A DNA stretch of 64,000 bases from Sphagnum compactum (taxonomy: Eukaryota > Bryophyta > Sphagnopsida > Sphagnales), in NCBI GenBank assembly GCA_965153455.1, contig OZ234504.1:11594001-11658000 (forward strand). Reading direction: 5' to 3'. Below the pieces are notes generated by a model. It saw only the letters and a list, made by a program, of their open reading frames with translations, was not told the DNA's origin and made no database searches. Position numbers and translations under genes: made by a program. Position 1 is the first letter of the stretch. The number at the start of each line of letters is the position of its first letter. Positions 27,691 through 39,030 of the stretch are shown piece after piece.

Positions 27691-29790
27691 TGAGAGCTCA
27701 ATTTTACATGCTTTTCAAGCAATTCTCATGGTTTTCCTTTTTGCCTGTAAACCACTCAGGTTTATCTCAGGCTTACCAGACAGAAGTTCTTTCAGTTACA
27801 GCCAACTAGTGTTGTGTACTGAGAACCAAAAACTGTTCTTTTCACATGGTGGAATGAAACCCAGTATAATGTCATAGAGCCGATGAAGCTCAGCATTGTG
27901 TTTGACTTTCAGTGTATTAAGTAAAGGGCTTTGTGTTGTTCAACAATTCAGCTAGTTCATGATCATCTTTGGAGAAGGGCTCAATACCAAATTTATGCCC
28001 TCATTGCCATGTTATGATCCAAAAAAATCAAAACATTCAGGCTTCTGGCAAATGCCTTACCTTAGGTGGCTTGGTCTATCAATTGAACGTACCTGCTGCT
28101 GTGCAAGTCTCAGGTGGTGTTGCAATCCCACTCATACAAGCAGGAAAGAGTGATGATAAGCAACACCTTGACAATGGATTTAGTTGAAAGGCCATTACAT
28201 GGAGGACGGCATCAAACTCAAACCTTCTTGTTGGAAGTAGGTGGATGAAACCAGCAGAATTTCTGAAATGGCCTAGCTGCTTAGAGATAGCATGAACATA
28301 CCTTTAACCATTTTGCAGGCCAAAGTGATATTTGTGAACAATTGCATCCCTTATGGTGGTTGGGATATATCCTGCATCTAACACCACAGAATGGACAGTG
28401 TCATGAAAGCAGGTGCTGTTGTGAAATTGGCCTATTGACAAAGTCTTGAAAGAAATTGGAGAACTATGAAGAAGATCATTGCTTTTGCTGGCTTGTCTGT
28501 GGCCTTACATTGAAGGTAAATGAATTGTCTATTTCTCATGTAGCTGAAAGTTTAATTACAAAGCTGAATCTAGTCACTCAAACAAATGCCCAATGTGTCC
28601 AGCAGTGAGTGGTTTCTCTAGTTTCTACAAGCAAAACATTCAGCTGCCTTTGATCCAGTGATGTCACACCAAAAGAAGCAATTGCATGATCAAAAGATTC
28701 TCTCAAATCTTTCTGCAAACTTGGAGCAATTAGTCCACTCAGTTTAATAAAAAAAGTGGGAACTTGATATAAGTGGAATCTAAATTCAAGGACTAAAAAA
28801 ACCTAAGGAGATTGTATAGGTGGAATCTCAATTCAAGGACAAAAGAAGGAGATTGGACCTTTAGAGATTCAAGTTTATCCACAACAATCTTTCCTTGCAA
28901 ATTGCCAGTCACACAATCAGGGGAACAGCAACTGTGGCAAATAAAGCTCTTGGCCTTGTCACTTGGGTCAGAAAGTGGTTGCAAAATGCACTCATACTCA
29001 GTAGTAGATTGAATCCGAAAGCTCACAATATTCTCCTTGCACAATGGAAAAAATGCCAATTTTGGGCACTGGATGCACGGTGTACTTCTTTTTTCCATCA
29101 GGAAAATCTAAATCCCCTCCAGCTTTGACAAACAAGGAGTTCAATCGTTTTGGAGTGTGTCAATTGTCATCAAGTCCTGCACAAATTTGCTTGCAGAGCA
29201 GCACATGTTTTCACACATTGCTTGATCACAGCCCAATAATGATGTGGCCTCCAAAAGTGTGATGAGTGCTCCAGTCCAGTCCAATCAACCATAGCCTGCC
29301 CTTAGGCATGGAACCCTGGCTTTAAACTCTCAACTAAGTGAGGCATGATCTGGCACAAATATATTGGACCCATCATCATCATGTACATGGTTATCAGCCC
29401 CTTATAGCAATTCTCTCTACAATAGTGCAGCTTCAAGTTGGAGCTGGGGCCATGAAGAGGATGAATTCTAACAAAGTTGCAAAGAATTTTGAGCTAAGAA
29501 ATTTGCTAGCTCAAAATTTCTATTTACAGAAAAGTCTTTGGAGATTTTGGAATTTGCATGAAGTGCACACACGACGTTCTGCACAGCTGTGGACTTTCGG
29601 ATGCAGCTCCCGTTGGCTGGGTCATGTTTGCAGCCCCAGGCCAGGATATTCTCAAGGGATTCAGTCCTCTTGTGTTGCAGAAAACATCACTCTGGCGGGC
29701 CAGCGTTGATCACCGTTGTCCCAAGATGAAAATGAGCTTGCCTTATGACCACTTCAACAGGCGGCATCTAGACATGATGCAAGAAGACGT
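27691..29790. other. Region between the transporter gene and the minisatellite, no gene
   Basis: The first part may be the 3' untranslated region of the WAT1-related gene. No convincing coding exon is seen. A short imperfect duplication of about 46 bp lies at 28771-28856 (GTGGAATCT-AATTCAAGGAC twice). The longest plus-strand frame (29338-29709) has no recognisable family. Confidence 0.5.
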
Positions 29791-29793
29791 CCA

Positions 29794-30050
29794 CCTGATT
29801 CTCTCGGCCTCATTCCTCTTGGGCATCCATGTCTGTCCTTGCTAGCCTGGTGTGGACTGGGCGGGCGCCTGATTCTCTCTGCCTCCTCCTCCTGGGCATC
29901 CAGTTGGGCAATCCAGTGACAAGTGTGCCCTGTGGATTAAGTGGCTGCCTGATTCTCTCCTCATCCTCCTAGGCATCCAGTGGTAGGTGTGGACCAAGTG
30001 ACCGCCCGATTCTCTCCGCCTCATCCTCAGGGCATCCGGTGACAGCTGCT
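29794..30050. repeat. GC-rich minisatellite, about 4 units of 58-80 bp
   Basis: Four diverged copies begin with C(C/T)GATTCTCTC near 29794, 29868, 29948 and 30006, and each continues with a CCTC-rich stretch and GGGCATCC. Two carry GTGTGGAC followed by GGG or AAG. It ends about 60 bp past the stop codon of the minus-strand peptide gene, so it may lie in that gene's 3' untranslated region. Confidence 0.8.
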
Positions 30051-30111
30051 CTGTAATCGAAAATTCGAGATTGAAATCTCGACGTTGAATCCTCTATGAA
30101 AGCGGTCGACA

Positions 30112-30885
30112 TTAATTTCCTTTGACGGTCACAGGTATGCTGTTGTGGCCCCTCGATGGGGTTCCGGACCCTGGAGCTGTCGTTCCTTTAGCAAGGATGT
30201 TGAAGGTGGTGGCGAAGTTTGAATTACCCGCAATTGAATTACTAGAAAACCTGGACTTATGCCTTGTGGAAGAATGTGCTCCTGATCCCCCTGCAGAAGC
30301 GGATGATTGTCCACCACCCTTTGAAAGAGATTTGGATCCCACATGAGATACAGCACCTTTCAAGATTCCCCCCCCCGGGACAGTACTGATGTTTGTGGAA
30401 GCCGGTGCTGAATTCAGGTGGCCATTTGAAGAAGCAGGTGTTGTTCCTGACCCATGAACAGTATGGATTTTTTCTCCATTAAGCGAGCCCGTGCTTGAAG
30501 GAACGGAAATGTTCCCTTTTGCAGCAGCCCGGGTGTCCCCTAGGACTGATCCTAGAGGTGTGCCTGACGACGTTGCCGTAAGACGTTCTGATTCTGAGAT
30601 TGCCGGTGAGGCTGGACTGGCTGCAAGAACATTACTGCCAGCGTTGTTCCCGTGCTGCTCGACGATAATCCTCGCGTCTTGGCCATGATCCTCGCCGGAG
30701 TTCGACTCTGCAGCGCCATGATCATGCGGGTCCAGCCTGAGAATGAAACGTTGCTGCTCTGTAATTACTGCCGGCCACACACGTCCACAATCAACACTCA
30801 AAGGGCAGACAAGGATCATGAGGACTAGATTCACTAACACGAACAACAACACTCTCCCGGGACTCATCACACGGGCAGTATCCAT
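30112..30885 (-). CDS. Secreted peptide precursor with C-terminal IDA-like motif
   Basis: A single-exon frame of 257 residues from the ATG at 30885; a second in-frame ATG at 30867 would give 251. A hydrophobic segment at residues 12-29 (VLLFVLVNLVLMILVCPL) behind a basic N terminus forms a signal peptide, with cleavage near residues 30-33. The middle is Gly/Ser/Asn/Thr-rich and low in order, as in peptide-hormone prepropeptides. The C terminus has FNILAKG (228-234) then APGSGTPSRGHN (237-248) and nine more residues. This matches the INFLORESCENCE DEFICIENT IN ABSCISSION layout, F-x-x-L-x-K-G ahead of a 12-residue core ending P-S-(K/R)-x-H-N. It also resembles PIP peptides (S-G-P-S...G-H). IDA-type peptides are apoplastic ligands of HAESA-like receptor kinases. 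The length is about three times the usual 70-110 residues. Expression and processing are not shown. Confidence 0.75.
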   Translation of the reverse strand: MDTARVMSPGRVLLFVLVNLVLMILVCPLSVDCGRVWPAVITEQQRFILRLDPHDHGAAESNSGEDHGQDARIIVEQHGNNAGSNVLAASPASPAISESERLTATSSGTPLGSVLGDTRAAAKGNISVPSSTGSLNGEKIHTVHGSGTTPASSNGHLNSAPASTNISTVPGGGILKGAVSHVGSKSLSKGGGQSSASAGGSGAHSSTRHKSRFSSNSIAGNSNFATTFNILAKGTTAPGSGTPSRGHNSIPVTVKGN

Positions 30886-31060
30886 ACTCCCTCGCTCCGT
30901 CCCCAAAATCTCGAGTCGCGCCTGCAGCTGTTAACTGCTGATCTCTCTCTTTCTCTCTCTCAAGTTTTGTTCCAACTCTAAGCACTAGGCTTCTCGCCTA
31001 ATTCTGCTGCTGTAAAATTAATATACGATTCCGTCTAAACTTTGCCTTCATAAACTCCTG
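30886..31060 (-). promoter_or_regulatory. Candidate leader and core promoter of the peptide gene
   Basis: Reading towards the gene, TATATTAA (31017-31024, reverse strand) lies about 130 bp before the ATG. It is followed by a GA repeat (plus-strand CTCTCTTTCTCTCTCTC, about 30944-30962), a common feature of plant 5' leaders. This is a by-eye assignment without transcript evidence. Confidence 0.3.
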
Positions 31061-31364
31061 GAAGATTAGACCCACTGATCTACTTGTAAGACTTCAAAAT
31101 TGAACCCTCTTTATTGATCACCAGCACTGTAATTGTCTCTATAAATTATTGATCACTTGAGAAGATTTGTGAACACTGCATGATATCCTTGAAGATAAAA
31201 TTCTCTATTATCATCATGATCTGGCCAGCGTCTCTGATCATGTACCACTGGAGATATAAAATTGTGACAAAAACCAACATGATATGCAACAGTCTATTAG
31301 AATCTGCCTCGGAGTCCGCGAGGAGCTAGCAAACTGAATTTGGGATTCTGTTGAGAGCTATCTA

Positions 31365-31386
31365 TGTGTGTGTGTGTGTGTGTGTG
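31365..31386. repeat. (TG)11 microsatellite
   Basis: Uninterrupted TG dinucleotides, read directly, at the edge of a GC-rich patch. Confidence 0.95.
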
Positions 31387-31730
31387 GAGGCAGGAGGGAA
31401 AAGTAAGAAGAAGCTGTGTTGGACGGACTCCGCTGCGTTGTGCAGCTTGTTAAGGAGCAATGGCTTCTTCTTTAAAGGGCACAAAAACAAAAGGAAAGGA
31501 AAGGGGGTCGGACCGCCTATCGAGCAAGGGCGAGCGGGGGTGCCGTGGAAAGACCACGGAAACCGCGGCTCCCACACCAACCGAGCTTGTGTGTCATCGC
31601 ACACGAAAAAGACTTTCCTCCTTGAAAAAGGAAAAAGAAGACTTCGATGCGCGAGTGTAGTTCTTGTTGTTGACTGACGCGCGTAGTGCGCTCGCTAGGT
31701 ATTCCATTTGTTTGGACTTCGGACCGTCGG

Positions 31731-31743
31731 CCCCCCCCCCCCC
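31731..31743. repeat. C13 homopolymer
   Basis: Thirteen consecutive C residues followed by GGG. Confidence 0.95.
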
Positions 31744-34524
31744 GGGCTCCGCCCCCATGTCTTGAAGCGCTTTTCATTTTTCATACCCACTTTTGTTGTA
31801 CCGTAATTGCATCCCATCGGTGCTCAGTATGTGACACTGCAGAAATATTTATCACATCCAAGTTTAGTTATTTACTTTTTTCCCAACTTCAGCCATAAAA
31901 CTAAAACTCGCTCTGCAAATAGGTGGGAGGCTACTCCTAGCAAACCACTTGGACCAACCAGTATGATTGGCCAATGAGAAACAGGGAGTAGCAGCCAGAT
32001 CATATCTACTATACTCGTTGCCAACAGGTGTTAGGCTCTGCTGTGCGTTTTATCAGACTCAGCAAACTTTGCGTAAATGCAGGGCCAAAACCGTTTTGCT
32101 GAACCAAAGGGGCATTCTTTGACTTTTCTTCATCCAAATGTATTGTGCAGGGTCACCTACTGAGCACTGCTGGGAATGTTCTAATAAGTTTCCCATCAAA
32201 ATAAAAACTTGCAATCAGATTGCATTACAAGCTCCACTTGAAGGCACATTGATGTGACTCAACCCAGCCTTGTGTCGGGTGGTTATAAAAAATGGAAACC
32301 TAATAACCAGAAGCTCTTCAAGATACAGAAGCACGGTTCTCAAAAAGTCAAATAACTGGTTCTGATAATATGACCATGGTTCACAGAAATCTGAGAACTG
32401 ATGCTGATACCCAACCCTCAATTAACTACTCGGCTCAATATCTAAGCTCTACTTATAATGGACATATAAGATCTGATTGACAACTATAAATAGGTAACAT
32501 GAATAATTGCAATGTGTAAAATTCCCCTTTGCTAAATGGAGCTCCTCATTTATTACTTGTTACATCAGGGAAGCTGAGGCTAGTTAACATAAAATCTAAG
32601 AACCTGTTAAATAACCTTTCATAATCTGTCAGTTCTTTGTTGATTATTTCATGAGAACCATCTAACCCATCTAATAACCTCCTATGAAACTGGTGGTTAT
32701 TTCATGAAAGCCACCAGTTAGTTGTTTGAGGCTTTTTGAAAAGACTGAAATTGGAGGTTCTTCAATTCTGGAAATTTTCAAATGAACCAGAACCAGAGGA
32801 GGATTGTTGATGTCCAAACTTTTTTAGAAACCAGAACCCCAGGTTGGAAAAAAATTTCCAGATAACCACCTCACTCTGGATTCAAAGGCCACCAAAATCA
32901 TTCATCTTTTTCCTTGGTCACAATTTTGGCATAAAAGAACCATGAAAGACCCGAATCATTTGGCCATCATTCAAAGTCTGTTGTTGCTTCTTCCTTTCGG
33001 CACATGCAAATCTTGAAATCTGTTGGACCCCAATGACGAATGTGTTGCGTCAGGGCGTTAAAATTGTGTGCAGGAAAGGCAAAAAAAACACATCCGTTAC
33101 GTATCACACTGCCGCCCACTGACGCTTGACGCCCAAAGCTTGGCATTTTCTCATGAGACATAAGTCAAATTAAAGCGTGCCGTTTGTTGTCTCTAGTCCC
33201 TAGTTCCTACTCCAAGGGGCAGACTTTGCACCAGTGTGTGTGAATTTTTTTCGGGGCCCTTGTGTTCCAATTTTATGATGTAGCCTAGCACGCCATCATC
33301 AGGGTATTTTTTCCAAATTTGTGGTGTAGCACCAGTTGTGTTCATCCATGTGATTTGGATGATTTGGACGTTGAGCATCAGTGGGTTTTTGTCTGGTTTG
33401 GTCATGGAGCGTCAGTGGGCCATCATTCATAAGACGATTGTAGCTGATTTTATAGCTAAAAAACAAAATATTTAATGTTTAATTACTCTTCCATATTGTT
33501 GGCTACCTATTGAAAAAATAATGTAGCATCTCTTGATTTTTAAAAATAAAACTATTGAAACCTAAAGTGACATCTGGCCATTTTTTTGTGTGGGAAATTT
33601 TGCACACACCTGGTTTTGGGAGGATGGTCAAATATTTTTGAATCTATTTTTTGGGGAAAATTCTCACCACATTTTTATGTAACAGCTTTTACAACTTTTG
33701 GACAGGTTCTAGAAACTTGTCATCATTTAATGCTAAATCACTCTTGGGATGCTCAAAACACTGGACTAACATCCCTGAAACTTGGCCATCAGAAACCCCA
33801 AAAAACACTTTTTCACAATTTTGAAAAGAAAAACAAATCAGTTCCAAAAATCCACTGGCTTGCACTTTGCTCTAATAACATGATCCTTGTGAAGTGTTGT
33901 GGATTCATCAAGATTTGCGGATTCTGTTGATATTTAACTTGAGCTTCGTAACAAATTTCATCCATTTTGTTAGGCCATAACAAGCTTGTGATTTTGAAGA
34001 TGCCTTGTGTGCCAGGAACCGATTGTTTCCTATTTCTCACAATATTTTGGATACATGTACCCCTGGTTTGAACTTTGGAACAAACCTACTCAACACTCGT
34101 CTCTAGTCTCTCCCCATGAAGAGAGGGGAAAGACTTCACATCATTGACATGCTCCTTGTGCAAAGTTTTGACTATTTTGTTTGTTATCTCACTTCCAGTG
34201 TTCACTTCAGATTCATCCATTTTCACTAGTTGACAATGATTTTCTTAAGGTCCATTGACACCAACAGATAGCAATGTTGATTAATTGTTCATAACTTAAC
34301 AATGTTTACACATGTTTGTGTCTATCGATAGTTAGTTGATGTGTATCACTTACGTGACATATTAACAATGTGTTTATCAACTCTTGATAGTGCAATGTTA
34401 AGACCTGTGCATGAATTAATTTTCTTTCAAATTCTTAGATTCTTGTTCGTTCATGGTTTAACAACATTGTTGAACTAACAAATCGAAAACAAATATGAAA
34501 AAATAACATTTCAGCATCATCACG

Positions 34525-34665
34525 ATGCTTTGTTTCAAAAAACCATCAAAAAACACAAAGAACCATTCTTTTGTTGTGAAAAACCATGGAGAAGCACGAA
34601 ACACCATCATTTTTATTTTAAAGAACCATGAAAAAGTGCGAAGCACCATCACTTAGTTGTGAAGA
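34525..34665. repeat. Degenerate minisatellite, about 42-bp unit
   Basis: About three diverged copies of a unit containing AACCATG-AGAAG-ACGAA and CACCATCA. The period is near 42 bp, so the minus strand reads in repeated 14-residue steps (MMV-R-S-WFF). There is no sign that it is expressed. Confidence 0.65.
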
Positions 34666-34859
34666 CCTTGATGAAGTGTTTGGTTGAAGAAGTGATGGTG
34701 TTAATCTCTAGTGGTAATTTGCATGCAAGCATTTAATCACAAGCAAAACACACTCACATTCAACAAAATCATAGGTTATGGCAACAAATCCATAGGTGTC
34801 AATAGTAAGTTCGCAAATTGAAGTGCAAATAAAGAACACAATTGAATGCAAACAAATTA

Positions 34860-35770
34860 GGAAGTGGTCAAGGTAGAAGTCGAGGTGGTGACAAAATAGG
34901 TCATAATGGCAATGATAGAGAATTTAGCACTCATCATAAAAGGTATGAAAATTGGAAGTATATAAAAATGTTATCATTCATTTCTTGCAAACAAACATAA
35001 CACATATTTATGAAGGAGATCATGATCTTGATCCATCAATGCAATTGATTCCTACAACATAACATTGGGACAAGATTGTTGAAGAGTTGTAATAAAAGAT
35101 CAAAAGCAAATTTCCAAGGAACAAAACAATGTGCAAAAACAAGAGGAACTTTTCAAATTTTTGATCACAAAAAATTTGATAACTATCACAAAGGAATCAA
35201 CAATCATATTTGTTTTTGGGATTTGTTGTTTAAAGAGAAAGAAAGGTATCATTTACCATGTTAGTTCAACAAGGAGTTTTATGAATCAAGTGAATCATTT
35301 CATGAAACAATAGTGTCACTATTCCCTTACATACTAAAGACGTCAATGTTGAAGGTGATAGAATCCATGGACTAGCACTTGCATATAATTAGAATGATAA
35401 ATTTCAATTGCAAGACAACATCAATGACTTTCAAGATTGAATTACAAGCATTTTTAGAGTGCTAAAAGTTGTAGGCTTTGTGGACTTATGAAAATAAACA
35501 GAGTTTTGCAACATTTGTTGACCTCTTGTGATCAATCTTGCTAATTTTCCTACAACACTTGCACATGACAATACTAAAGTCAAATGAAAATGCAACGATG
35601 TTTTATTTCTTTTCATTAAATTTACAAAAAAAAACAACAAATTTCTTGTGGGTGTAATGGAAAATATCAATGCCATGCAACTTGATACTCACAATCGCAA
35701 TTTCAAGGAACACATGCAATATCCCAAAACAAGGATAAGAAAGTGCATCGAATGAATAAAAACCTTGTGA
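34860..35770 (+). pseudogene. Decayed Myb/SANT-like protein of a PIF/Harbinger element
   Basis: Plus-strand frames broken by stops contain a run that looks like the second protein of plant PIF/Harbinger elements. It has a KIVEEL word, a Lys-rich stretch (KCKN-type) near 35075-35170, then CFWDLLFKEKERYHLPC (about 35205-35262) followed by FNKEFYES near 35267-35291. The F-W-D-L and H-L-P spacing is like the Myb/SANT-like DNA-binding region and its C-terminal extension. Support comes mainly from context: a DDE_4 transposase remnant lies 0.8 kb away on the opposite strand, the usual convergent layout. The motif resemblance alone is moderate. Confidence 0.5.
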
Positions 35771-36551
35771 CTGTTCTTTCAAACTTTAGCACAACTATGT
35801 GCCATGCATTCATCACAAATCAAACGACACACATACCTTCACCAATTACCATATTTGATTCTTCATATGAATAGAGAAGAATGTTGAGATGGGGATTTGT
35901 AATCATAATAAGTAACAAAATATAGAACTAGGATGTTGATAGAAAACATTACATTGTTTTTAATTCAATCATTTGATTTATGTTTCAATTCAAAATCCTA
36001 CATAAAATGTTCAAATCACATTACATTTTTGGTTTTGATGTTTTGATGTACTATGCACTATGTCAACTGTTCAAAAATCAATGAAAATAAAAGTGTATGC
36101 ATTTTTTCAACCTTGTTTATGAATTTGTGGTATGTAGTTCACCAAATATTGTTCTAATGAAATTATTTGGTTGATTTTTGAATTTTCCCCCTTTGCAAGG
36201 AGGTTCGTTTATCTGATCAATTGGATCATCAAATTGTCTCATGCCACCATGTTTGAATCTAGCCTCATTTTTTACCTCCAATCAAACCATTAGCTCATCG
36301 ATGTCTATAACCTTACCATTCCAGATCTTCTTGTGTATGTCAAGTGGTTATGATTATAGTTATATAATTAATTTAAAATTAATTATGCTTAATCTAGCTT
36401 AATTAAGTTGATTTAGGTAGTGTGTAGTTTAACTATGAATCGATTTTAGTGTGAATTGGTTCAAGCTAATTTATGGCTTGGGTATAAAACCCAAGTTCTT
36501 GTGATCTTAAATCCCCCTTTGGGTATGGTGTACCATTTGGGGTTCTATTTG

Positions 36552-37330
36552 TTATGTGTTGTATGTGTGATGAAAACAATAGTTATAAGCATCAATGTGG
36601 TAATGCATGACATGTAAAATGTAGTAGTAAATAATTACATTAAGGGAAAAAATAAAATTTAAGTTGGACTTTATCATAAGCTCCCAAAAGGTTTTCTTCA
36701 AGATATCAAAATTGTTTTCAACCACAACTTTAACATAAGAGAGTTGCCTATTGTATAAAGCTTTTAAACATAACATTTGACGATTATTTGCTTATGTGGT
36801 ACCATCAACCACAAAAATAACGGATAACCTTTGTCCTTGATCACATATGGCTTGAAACCTTCATGTGAATTCTATTCATTGAGTAAATTTCCCCTTGTAA
36901 CCTTACAATAAATTGAAGACAAACAAAAAACTCTTACATCATTCATAAACTTTGGTATCCCCACAAAAATGTCAATGAAATATTTTCCTATGGTCAACAA
37001 TGGCATATTGTATTCCTTTGATTTGAAGGACTAATGTCTCATTGTAAGAACATGAGCTTTCAACTTTTGAATGTGGATTTGAGTCACATCAATGGTGCCT
37101 TGAATACTTGGCAAACTCGACAAGTTCTTGAATGCTTCCATGATCTATAACAAATTGTCACCTCAACCCACCAAACTTGATTTGTGAATACTTTAATCAT
37201 CACAAATATACTCTTACAACTACGATCTTAGATTAAATAACTAGTTCACAATGTGAAAAGGTTCGAACAATGGTCCTTATCTACATTAAGGCCTATCACA
37301 AAGTTAATCTATCATTTGTGTGAATAGACC
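36552..37330 (-). pseudogene. PIF/Harbinger DDE_4 transposase remnant
   Basis: The minus strand preserves the catalytic core in near-continuous frames. GTIDVTQIHIQ (about 37100-37068) carries the first catalytic Asp. NDVRVF (about 36942-36925) carries the second. VVENNFDILKKTF (about 36729-36690) carries the Glu of the C-terminal block. KGYPLFLWLMVPHKQ lies between the second and third blocks, and the cysteine/leucine-rich LLHN-type tail is replaced by YYYILHVM. Stops and frameshifts occur before and after the second block, so it is inactive. In active elements the protein cuts DNA at TTA/TAA-type sites; several MITEs in this window (41.76 and 53.41 kb) have such duplications. Confidence 0.85.
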
Positions 37331-38754
37331 ATTAGTCTTTACTCTTAATATCCATAGGTAACATTTTACATACCTATCCCATTCATCACCTGATTATTAA
37401 TGTTACCTTCAAATTCATTCATTCCTTCCTTCCTTCCATCCATCCAATTTGGCATGTAGGCTTGGCTTCTGGTAGATGAGAACATCATTGGCAATTAGGG
37501 TAGATAGTAAATACCTGTGTGTTAAGCTTCTCTTTTCGTGGCTGTTGTCATACTATGGGGAGAATTTGTATTGGAAGAACAATTCAAAGGATATGTGGTT
37601 TGCTTCCTTTACAAGTACAGTTTCTTTTTTGGTTTCCAAAAAAAGAAAATTGGGGGCTGGGAGGTCCAATCACCATGAGATTGGGGGGGGGGGCTGGGGC
37701 TGGTGAAAGAAGTACTTACCCTTTATGAAAATCTTTTGCTCACATTTCTGGTTTTCCCCCACTCTCAATAGACTCTTGGTGGGATTCATTTTATTCAATC
37801 CAATTTTCAAGCTTTCTTTTGTCTTGAGTATTGAGATCCTTTGTTGTGACGACCACTCTTGTTCCCAAGTGACCACCTATCATAAAGCTGTTTAGACATA
37901 GGTGGTTCAAATAAATGATGTTACATTTTACAAGCTTCTTATCACCAAAGAGCATCATGGACATATATGCCAAGCCCACCACATGGTTCTTTTCCTAGTC
38001 CACGTTTAGACCCACGTGGCTCAAATGACATCACCAAAATATAGTAGACTTTCACCCCTTAAAGAAGTCCACTTCGGATTGCGAATTGGGTCATTGTTTT
38101 ACTGCCCTTTGCAAAGTGGATGGCTAAAGCTTAGCAAATTGCAATGTGATTCAAAGGGTTTGTGGTTTCCTAGGAAAGTAAAGGTCTTGTAATCCACTTT
38201 TGACGACCTTCATCCAAATAGATTACATGTTAATTGACAGCAAAGGTTGACGAAGAAAAGTGTTGATTGTTTCCTTTCTAGGCTAGCGGGGTTGCACTTT
38301 GGGACACAAGTAAGGAAAGCATTTGGAGAACCATGCTCTAAATGGACCCAAAGAGCATTAAAGATCAAAGGCCTTTAACCTAACAACCTTTTAGTCTCAC
38401 GCTCAATGGGTCGTCAAACTGACCATGCAAGTTGGGCAAGGGGCACATGTAAAAGTGCTTTTGGGCCTTGAGTTGTTGTCATTTTCCTTGGACTCCATGT
38501 ATGTGTTCCATAGATTATCAGCTAAAAAAACTAGTATTGGAATAACAAGAGAAAAAGTCTATTTTTCTTCTTGATTCTTAGGATTAATATATTTTTCAAC
38601 TATAAAGGGGTTGGATTGGTGGGGCCAAGGTTAGAGGTTCATTTATATGTAAATTCATGATTAGAAAATATGTGGGCAAGATATTTTTTTGTTTGATATG
38701 AGTTTAGCTTTTGAAGGGACAATAATGGTAAATATTTTTTGGTGATCTAATTTA

Positions 38755-39030
38755 GTGTTTTTTTTTTGGTGCAAAATACAGTCAAATTTTGACCTGAAAA
38801 ATATGATTTCGACCTTTACAAAGAATTTTCCATGAAATAAATGGCCCAAATTTGCCAGATTTAGAATTTCTTTCCCCAAATAGCCAGATTTTTTCAATAA
38901 GTTCCAGTAGGTAGCTAAGAATATAAAAGGATTCTGTTTTTTTTCTACTTTCATATCTAGTCTGCAGCCAAATTTGGCTAAATCATTTTATGGATATCAC
39001 CACTTCAACTACATCACAAATTTTTTTTTA
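38755..39030 (+). repeat. Dispersed repeat, copy 1
   Basis: About 275 bp similar in the same orientation to 54030-54285. Shared words include AAAATATGATTTC, TTTTCCATGAAA, AGGTAGC-AAGAATATA-AAGG, CTACTTTCATATCTAGTCTG and CTACATCACAAA. A weaker relative lies at 63.02-63.22 kb. No terminal repeats or coding capacity are seen, so it is probably an internal piece of a larger transposon. Confidence 0.8.

Larger units (their letters stand above)
31061..34500. other. Intergenic DNA with GC-rich island at 31.35-31.75 kb
   Basis: No gene is recognised. 31351-31750 is much richer in G and C than its surroundings and holds a (TG)11 tract and a C13 run. Open frames there overlap on both strands and look like by-products of base composition. 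The rest is AT-rich. At 32280-32840 many GGTTC/GAACC words recall the hAT MITE family at 49.0 and 51.35 kb, without a definable end. Confidence 0.5.

Noticed and set aside
30886-30906. Extension of the peptide precursor by seven residues
   Set aside because: The extra start is a TTG codon; the first ATG is at 30885 and a second at 30867, and the signal peptide fits both ATG starts.
31351-31777. Overlapping open frames on both strands in the GC-rich patch
   Set aside because: Their openness on several frames at once reflects base composition; they contain microsatellite and homopolymer translation and have no domain pattern.
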